Source: Lachnospiraceae bacterium (GTDB taxonomy: Bacteria > Bacillota > Clostridia > Lachnospirales > Lachnospiraceae). Taken from it: a DNA stretch of 5,666 nt. Both the position numbers and the translations under genes were made by a program. The notes under the pieces are model-generated. The model made no database searches and was not told the DNA's origin. It worked only from the letters and a program-made list of their open reading frames with translations. Positions 1 through 4,085 of the stretch are shown one piece after another. The DNA is taken from NCBI GenBank assembly GCA_017958465.1, contig JAGDCQ010000025.1, forward strand, positions 1 to 5,666. The letters are read 5' to 3'. Each line of letters begins with the position of its first letter. The first letter of the stretch is position 1.

Positions 1-1059
1 CTCGATGTCGTCCCGAAGGCCGGGAAGGATAATGTAATAGTCGATCTCGGAGTTATCCTCTGTATTTGAGCCTTCCGAAACCGGGTAAGCAAACTCCGCC
101 TTAACAGAAGATGTAAGCCTTTCGTAGTTCTTATCCTCAAATTTGAACTCGGAACGCTCATACTCCGAGTAGTAGCTGTCAAGGAGCGCAAGATATGCCT
201 TGAAATCCTCGATCTTGCCGTAAAGGTAAGCTACGGAGTTCGAGGGATGATAATAGAGGCTGTGATAGTTTTTAAGGCTTTCCCAGGTCATCTCCGGGAT
301 GTGCTCGGGGTTTCCGCCGTAATCAAAGCCAAGCACAGACCCCGGGAAAGCTGTCTTGTAAGCCATCTGGGAAGCAAACCTGTTAAGGGTGTAGGATCCC
401 AGCATTTCGCTGTATACGGTGCCTTCGATAGTCAGGGGATCATCGCTGTTCTCAAGACGGTAGCGCCAAGCCTCGGTCCTGAAAATGCTCTCATCCTTTA
501 AGATGAGCGGCTTGTAGCAGGCATCTGTGTAGTACTCCGCAAGCTTTAAGAGCTGTGCTTCGCTTAAGGACCCGACAGGATAGCAGGTCATGGCGTCTGT
601 TGTGTACGCATTTACGTAGGTGTTGTAGGTCTGATAAGAAACAGCCCACCACAGCTGGTCGTAAGGGTATTTGTCAGAGCCGCAGAGGCACGAATGCTCA
701 AAAACGTGGGGCAGGCCAGTATCGTCGATGGGCCTTGTGTTGAACGAGAGCTGGAAAGCCCTGTTTGTGTCTTCGTTTGCGATATAAACGAACTTTGCTC
801 CTGTCTTTATGTGCTCATAAAGAGAGATATCCGCCTGGATAAGCGGAAAACGGCGGGTCTCCACCAGGTAGAACCCGTTGATCTGCTCTTTTCCGTCCCA
901 GGGAGCGGGAGTAGGCGTGGGGGCTTCTGTCGCTGTAGGCGATGGAGCCTCCGTAGCCGTCGGGATCGCTGTCGGCTTGTTGTCATGTCTTTTGCCGCAT
1001 CCGGCAAGCACTGTCGCGACCAAAAGGATCGCAAGCAGCAGGCGTAAGCTTTTCTTCAT
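1..1059 (-). CDS. M16C family zinc metallopeptidase lipoprotein (PreP/Cym1-like), 3' end outside window
   Basis: This is the N-terminal 353 residues of a secreted peptidase, open in frame to the window edge. Residues 1-21 form a lipoprotein signal peptide: KK, a hydrophobic stretch, then lipobox LAGC with the lipidated Cys at 21. A Thr/Pro/Ala-rich linker (about 29-53) leads to the peptidase domain. The inverted zinc motif HXXEH is present as HVFEH (His118, catalytic Glu121, His122) in the context GLPHVFEHSCLCGS. The third ligand is Glu218 in EGTVYSEMLGS, about 97 residues downstream, which is the spacing of presequence-protease (M16C) enzymes. The segment NTYVNAYTTDAMTCYPVGS matches the M16C substrate-chamber region. 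Family members are usually near 970 residues, so about a third is visible. By family, it degrades short unstructured peptides inside a closed chamber; here it would act on the outer face of the membrane. Its natural substrate is unknown. The ATG start is fixed by AGGAGGA a few nt upstream. Confidence 0.93.
   Translation of the reverse strand, partial: MKKSLRLLLAILLVATVLAGCGKRHDNKPTAIPTATEAPSPTATEAPTPTPAPWDGKEQINGFYLVETRRFPLIQADISLYEHIKTGAKFVYIANEDTNRAFQLSFNTRPIDDTGLPHVFEHSCLCGSDKYPYDQLWWAVSYQTYNTYVNAYTTDAMTCYPVGSLSEAQLLKLAEYYTDACYKPLILKDESIFRTEAWRYRLENSDDPLTIEGTVYSEMLGSYTLNRFASQMAYKTAFPGSVLGFDYGGNPEHIPEMTWESLKNYHSLYYHPSNSVAYLYGKIEDFKAYLALLDSYYSEYERSEFKFEDKNYERLTSSVKAEFAYPVSEGSNTEDNSEIDYYIILPGLRDDIE
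919..963 (-). repeat. PTATEAP tandem peptide repeat in lipoprotein linker
   Basis: Residues 33-47 of the M16C lipoprotein read as two copies of PTATEAP separated by Ser, followed by more Thr/Pro residues. The two copies use different synonymous codons (for example ACG GCT ACG GAG against ACA GCG ACA GAA), so the repeat is kept at protein level and is not a recent DNA duplication. Such linkers usually hold a folded domain away from the membrane and are often degenerate spacers. No function beyond spacing is claimed. Confidence 0.75.
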
Positions 1060-1063
1060 AGTC

Positions 1064-1070
1064 TCCTCCT
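1064..1070 (-). promoter_or_regulatory. Strong ribosome binding site of the M16C lipoprotein gene
   Basis: On the minus strand the bases read AGGAGGA. The AGGAGG core is a near-perfect match to the anti-Shine-Dalgarno sequence, ending 5 nt before the ATG at 1059. It fixes the start codon and predicts efficient translation. Confidence 0.9.
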
Positions 1071-1076
1071 ATTACG

Positions 1077-1088
1077 TTATCCTGATAA
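1077..1088. repeat. Short inverted repeat in the leader of the M16C gene
   Basis: TTATC and GATAA arms of 5 bp flank a 2-bp spacer, a few bases upstream of the AGGAGGA ribosome binding site. With a 2-nt loop it is too tight for a good RNA hairpin, so a DNA-binding half-site pair is more plausible than RNA structure. It could also be chance in this AT-rich gap. Confidence 0.25.
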
Positions 1089-1090
1089 GT

Positions 1091-1108
1091 TAACGCTTTA
1101 AAGCATTA
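1091..1108. repeat. 18-bp AT-rich inverted repeat over -10 and start site (candidate operator)
   Basis: The sequence TAACGCTTTAAAGCATTA is symmetric around a perfect 10-bp palindrome, GCTTTAAAGC (1095-1104). Only one position pair (1094/1105) breaks the symmetry. It overlaps the downstream four bases of the -10 hexamer and covers the predicted transcription start, which is a common place for a repressor site. It is not followed by a T run, so it does not look like a terminator. A role as an operator is inference. Confidence 0.45.
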
Positions 1109-1113
1109 TAACA
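1105..1113 (-). promoter_or_regulatory. Extended -10 promoter element upstream of the M16C lipoprotein gene
   Basis: Read on the minus strand this is TGT followed by TATAAT: a consensus -10 hexamer (1110-1105) with the extended TGn motif (1113-1111). It lies in the short gap between the cation-transporter stop and the lipoprotein start. The region 17-18 nt further upstream (CTTTAA or GCTTTA) is a poor match to TTGACA, which is typical where an extended -10 compensates. A transcript would begin near 1098, giving a leader of about 38 nt. The motif quality is good, but no experiment supports it. Confidence 0.6.
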
Positions 1114-1127
1114 GATTGTCGCTGTTT

Positions 1128-2042
1128 TTAAAGCCATTTTTTTCGTTTAAAGAAGATAAGGCTCGCAACAACTATCAGGATACAAACGATTATCACTATG
1201 GGATAGCCCCAGACAGACTCAAGTTCCGGCATATACCTGAAGTTCATGCCGTACCACCCGGCTATGAGCGTAAGTGGCATAAAGATTGTAGTGACAACGG
1301 TAAGGATGGTCATTATCCTGTTTTGCTTGACGTCAAGCCTGGACTCATAGCTCTCACGGATCTGCGCAGAGTAATCAAGCAGGGTGTTCACTATGTCGGA
1401 AAGCCTTGACACGCGGTTTGAGAAAAGCCTGAAAAACCTAAGGTTCTCATTCTTAAAGAAGTTGTTCTCGTTTTCCTCAAGCTCCTGGGAAAGGTCTATC
1501 AGGTGATCGTAGTGGGTACGCAGGTCTCTTAAATAGCACCTTATGTCGCCAAGGCGCTCCATATCCGGGTTTTTGTCATTGTTTATGTTTGCGTCGATGG
1601 CGTCCATCTCTTTTTCGTACTTTTCAAGAAGCGCAAGGTCGTTACGGATTATCTGCTCAAGAAAATCGTAGATAAACCGCTCAAGGCTTGGGAAACGCCA
1701 TTTCTTCGTATTCATGATCTTTTTGATCACGCCAAGGACAGTGTTTCCGCTGTCGATAAAGACTATCCCCTTCTCGTCCAGCGCAAAGGCAAACTTTTTG
1801 TATTCTGCCTCCATGTTGCTCCTGTCGGGAAGGAAAAAGGTTCCCGTAACCGAGTCGTAGTTCACTTCTGCCTTGGTACTGTGGACCTCGAGAATATCCA
1901 GGTCCATATCTATACCCATCTCAAAATCGTCCCTGTGCTCCTGCCACTCGGAGGGCGACAGAACGGCCACATACTGCGCTTTCTTGCCTTTGCACTCAAA
2001 GGCCTCGCATTCTTTTAATGTGTTTTCGATCAGATAATACAT
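1128..2042 (-). CDS. CorA-family divalent cation (Mg2+-type) transporter
   Basis: A 304-residue inner-membrane channel subunit of the CorA metal ion transporter family, which forms funnel-shaped pentamers. A soluble alpha/beta N-terminal domain (about 1-120) is followed by a long helical stalk rich in charged residues (about 125-240). Two C-terminal membrane helices come next: about 243-264, ending in the signature YGMNF (Gly-Met-Asn at 265-267), and about 281-298, ending in a basic tail (KRKKWL). The loop between the helices contains MPEL and then GYP, as in classical CorA proteins. The protein is slightly shorter than the well-studied members of about 315-350 residues. GMN proteins carry Mg2+, Co2+ or Zn2+, so ion choice is not proven here. 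The ATG at 2042 is preferred because AGGTGA sits 4 nt before it; an in-frame ATG at 2078 would add 12 residues and overlap the preceding gene. Cys12 and Cys17 lie near the N-terminus. Confidence 0.93.
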   Translation of the reverse strand: MYYLIENTLKECEAFECKGKKAQYVAVLSPSEWQEHRDDFEMGIDMDLDILEVHSTKAEVNYDSVTGTFFLPDRSNMEAEYKKFAFALDEKGIVFIDSGNTVLGVIKKIMNTKKWRFPSLERFIYDFLEQIIRNDLALLEKYEKEMDAIDANINNDKNPDMERLGDIRCYLRDLRTHYDHLIDLSQELEENENNFFKNENLRFFRLFSNRVSRLSDIVNTLLDYSAQIRESYESRLDVKQNRIMTILTVVTTIFMPLTLIAGWYGMNFRYMPELESVWGYPIVIIVCILIVVASLIFFKRKKWL

Positions 2043-2046
2043 ACTT

Positions 2047-2052
2047 TCACCT
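2047..2052 (-). promoter_or_regulatory. Ribosome binding site of the CorA gene overlapping the GH43 stop codon
   Basis: AGGTGA on the minus strand contains the TGA stop of the GH43 gene (2049-2047) and lies 4 nt from the ATG at 2042. A ribosome finishing the glycosidase would end exactly on the transporter's binding site. This suggests translational coupling and decides the transporter start against the upstream ATG at 2078. Confidence 0.7.
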
Positions 2053-3003
2053 GTTGTAGCTTTCCGCATCATAGTCAAAGGCTTTTATCGCCTCATATTC
2101 GGCCTCTGTTATCGCAAGCATTGTTCCGTGCTTGAAGCCGTAAGGATAAGAGAAATCCCCGTCTGCGCGCTTGAAAACGCCCGTTGAGATGTCGTCGCTG
2201 TGGAAAGGTACATATCCCTGGCCTTTTCCTGCAACGCCAAAGAAGTCAAGCATCAGGTTGTATGAGCCGTCGGAAACCTTTGTGCAGGTAGGCGCCTCGT
2301 ATTTTCCGGGCCCGCCGGCCAGTTTCTCCATCTCGGGGTCAAAAGCCGTCATGCGCTCAAAAGGCCCTGTAACACTCTTTGAGCGGAGCAGGATCACGCT
2401 GCAGGGATTGCGGTCGCTCTTGACGAACAGGTAGAACCACTCGCCCTCCTGCACCATACAGGAATCGATAACGCCGCTGTCCTCTTTTTCGTAAAGGATC
2501 TTTGCGTCGGAAAAATGCTCAAAATCCTTTGTGCGTGTATACCAGATGCACATGCGCATATCCCTGTCCGGGTTGGGGCTCGACCAATGGAGCACCCACT
2601 CGCCTGCCTCTTTATCCCTTATGATGTCCGGCGCCCAGGCGCAGCCGCTGCCCACAGGGCGGACCTTCAATTCCTTTTCTTCGGACCAGTGAAGGAGGTC
2701 TTCCGACTCCCACATCATAAGGGAGCTGCTGCCCTCACGCTGTACCTTGTGCCAGTCGTTGTTGTACACGCGGCGCATATTGTAAGCAAGGCTTAAGTCC
2801 GTTGCGATGATATAAAACTTTCCGTTGTCGGAGCGCACAATTGTTGCATCCCGCACGCCTTTTTCGTTAAGGACCGCCCAGAGCACGGGCTGTCCGCCGT
2901 TTATCGCTTCCCACTTGAAGCCGTCCGGGCTTACCGCAAAATAGATCTGCTCCCCGTCGGGTGTTCTTCTTTCCTTGAAATGCACAAATAAGAAATGCTG
3001 CAT
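2047..3003 (-). CDS. Glycoside hydrolase family 43 protein, cytoplasmic
   Basis: A 318-residue single-domain protein with the motif order of a five-bladed beta-propeller GH43 enzyme (typically arabinofuranosidase, xylosidase or related). Visible motifs are VRDATIV (Asp52, probable general base), GKFYIIATD, CAWAPDII (123-128, conserved structural motif), VIDSCMV (Asp180, probable pKa modulator), YEAPTC (Glu236, probable general acid) and FKHGTM (His292, the usual His near the central metal site). The Asp-Asp-Glu spacing (128 and 56 residues) resembles characterised GH43 enzymes. There is no signal peptide, so it should act on oligosaccharides already imported. The residue after Asp52 is Ala where Pro is common. 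No carbohydrate-binding module is present. Which sugar it releases cannot be read from the sequence. The ATG is supported by AGGAGA 9 nt upstream. The gene lies 45 nt after the aldo/keto reductase and 4 nt before the CorA gene. Confidence 0.88.
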   Translation of the reverse strand: MQHFLFVHFKERRTPDGEQIYFAVSPDGFKWEAINGGQPVLWAVLNEKGVRDATIVRSDNGKFYIIATDLSLAYNMRRVYNNDWHKVQREGSSSLMMWESEDLLHWSEEKELKVRPVGSGCAWAPDIIRDKEAGEWVLHWSSPNPDRDMRMCIWYTRTKDFEHFSDAKILYEKEDSGVIDSCMVQEGEWFYLFVKSDRNPCSVILLRSKSVTGPFERMTAFDPEMEKLAGGPGKYEAPTCTKVSDGSYNLMLDFFGVAGKGQGYVPFHSDDISTGVFKRADGDFSYPYGFKHGTMLAITEAEYEAIKAFDYDAESYNR

Positions 3004-3012
3004 GATCTTTGT

Positions 3013-3018
3013 TCTCCT
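3013..3018 (-). promoter_or_regulatory. Ribosome binding site of the GH43 gene
   Basis: AGGAGA on the minus strand, 9 nt before the ATG at 3003. It confirms the start giving the N-terminus MQHFLFVHFKE. The 45-nt gap around it holds no convincing terminator; a TATAAC-like sequence lies nearby, but without a good -35. Confidence 0.8.
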
Positions 3019-3048
3019 GTAGTTATAATTGTTTAAGCGCCCGCGGTC

Positions 3049-4083
3049 TCACGATACGCTTACTTCCCCTGCAAGAACCTTGCGGTAATCCTCAAGGTTC
3101 TTCTTCAAAAGCGTGGGCGTATCAAGCTCATAAGGGCATTTTGCGGTGCATTGCCTGCACTCCAGGCACCCTTCGATCTTTTCCATCTCTGCCTGCCATT
3201 TTTCCGACAGCCACCCGGCAGACGGAGCGCGCCTCAGCATCAATGACATCCTGGCGCAATTGTTTATCTGGATCCCGGCCGGACATGGCATACAATATCC
3301 GCATCCCCTGCAGAAATCCCCCGCAAGCGTAGCCTTTTCTTTTTCGATAAACTCCCGGATCTCGCCGTCGTACTCAGGGCTTTTGTCCATATAGGACAGC
3401 CATTCCTCAAGCTCGCTCATCCGCTGGATACCCCAGATGGGCAGGACATTGCCGATGTGGACCATAAAAGCCATAGCTGCCTTTGAGCGGTTTATGAGCC
3501 CGCCTGCGAGCCCCTTCATGGCTATAAAACCAACGTTGTTCTCCTCGCAGGTCCTGAGAAGTTTGATCTCTCGTTCCGTGGCAAGATATGAGAAGGGGAA
3601 CTGCAGCGTTTCGTAAAGCCCGCTTTTTGCAATTTCCTCTGCCACACCCAATTTGTGCGCGGTTATACCGATATGCCCTATCTTGCCCTGTTTCTTTGCT
3701 TCCTCCATGCATTCATACATGCCGGTACCGTCCCCCGGAGCGTAGCACCTGTCCACCATATGGAACTGGTAAACATCGATATGGTCCGTCCCAAGGGTTT
3801 TAAGGGAGGTGTCAAGGTCGCGCCTTACGCCCTCCGGGTCCCTTGCCATGGTCTTTGTGGCGATGAAAACCTTGTCCCTTAAGCCCGCCTCAGAGAAAGC
3901 TTTCCTCAGCTTTTCCTCGCTGTTACTGTAGGCCCTTGCGGTATCAAAGTAAGTGATGCCGCCTTCTAATGCGCGCCTTAGTATCTTTACGGCCTCAGCT
4001 TCCTCCACGCGCTGTATCGGAAGCGCGCCAAAAGCGTTCTGAACCGTCTTTATCCCTGTTTTTCCAAGTATAAATTCCTTCAC
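3049..4083 (-). CDS. Aldo/keto reductase with C-terminal 2x[4Fe-4S] ferredoxin domain
   Basis: A 344-residue cytoplasmic oxidoreductase. Residues 1 to about 245 form an AKR TIM barrel with the full catalytic tetrad: Asp47 (FDTARAY), Tyr52, Lys77 (IATKT) and His108 (YQFHMVD). By family it reduces or oxidises a carbonyl/alcohol pair with NAD(P)H. Residues about 255-320 add a bacterial-ferredoxin-type domain: Cys258-x2-Cys261-x2-Cys264-x2-Cys267-Pro, an extra Cys276, and Cys306-x2-Cys309-x2-Cys312-x3-Cys316-Pro, enough for two [4Fe-4S] clusters. This fused architecture is common in anaerobic Clostridia, and the clusters suggest electron exchange with ferredoxin or another iron-sulfur partner. 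Substrate is unknown. The start is GTG, chosen because the N-terminus (KEFILGKTGIKT) is the standard AKR beginning and AAAGGA lies just upstream inside the end of the preceding gene. It follows the surface-protein gene by 2 nt, implying co-transcription and likely coupling. Confidence 0.93.
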   Translation of the reverse strand: MKEFILGKTGIKTVQNAFGALPIQRVEEAEAVKILRRALEGGITYFDTARAYSNSEEKLRKAFSEAGLRDKVFIATKTMARDPEGVRRDLDTSLKTLGTDHIDVYQFHMVDRCYAPGDGTGMYECMEEAKKQGKIGHIGITAHKLGVAEEIAKSGLYETLQFPFSYLATEREIKLLRTCEENNVGFIAMKGLAGGLINRSKAAMAFMVHIGNVLPIWGIQRMSELEEWLSYMDKSPEYDGEIREFIEKEKATLAGDFCRGCGYCMPCPAGIQINNCARMSLMLRRAPSAGWLSEKWQAEMEKIEGCLECRQCTAKCPYELDTPTLLKKNLEDYRKVLAGEVSVS

Positions 4084-4085
4084 GT

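Noticed and set aside
247..1047. Several plus-strand open frames of 60-120 codons opposite the M16C gene
   Set aside because: They lie antisense to a gene with clear family motifs, have low-complexity or Arg/Ser-rich translations and lack ribosome binding sites.
1110..1126. Hairpin AACAG/CTGTT as a transcription terminator after the CorA gene
   Set aside because: The stem is only 5 bp with a 7-nt loop, and there is no T run after it on the minus strand. The T run lies on the plus-strand side, where no gene precedes it.
3039..3047. GC-rich palindrome just after the AKR stop as a terminator
   Set aside because: Only a short CCGCGG-type symmetry is seen and no T run follows on the minus strand.
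3004..3048. Promoter in the AKR to GH43 gap (TATAAC-like sequence)
   Set aside because: The hexamer is imperfect, no TG extension is present and the upstream sequence gives no good -35. Read-through from the AKR gene explains expression without it.
3009..3882. Plus- and minus-strand open frames of 70-107 codons overlapping the AKR gene
   Set aside because: The AKR frame carries the full catalytic tetrad and both cluster motifs; the others are out-of-frame shadows with no domain signal.
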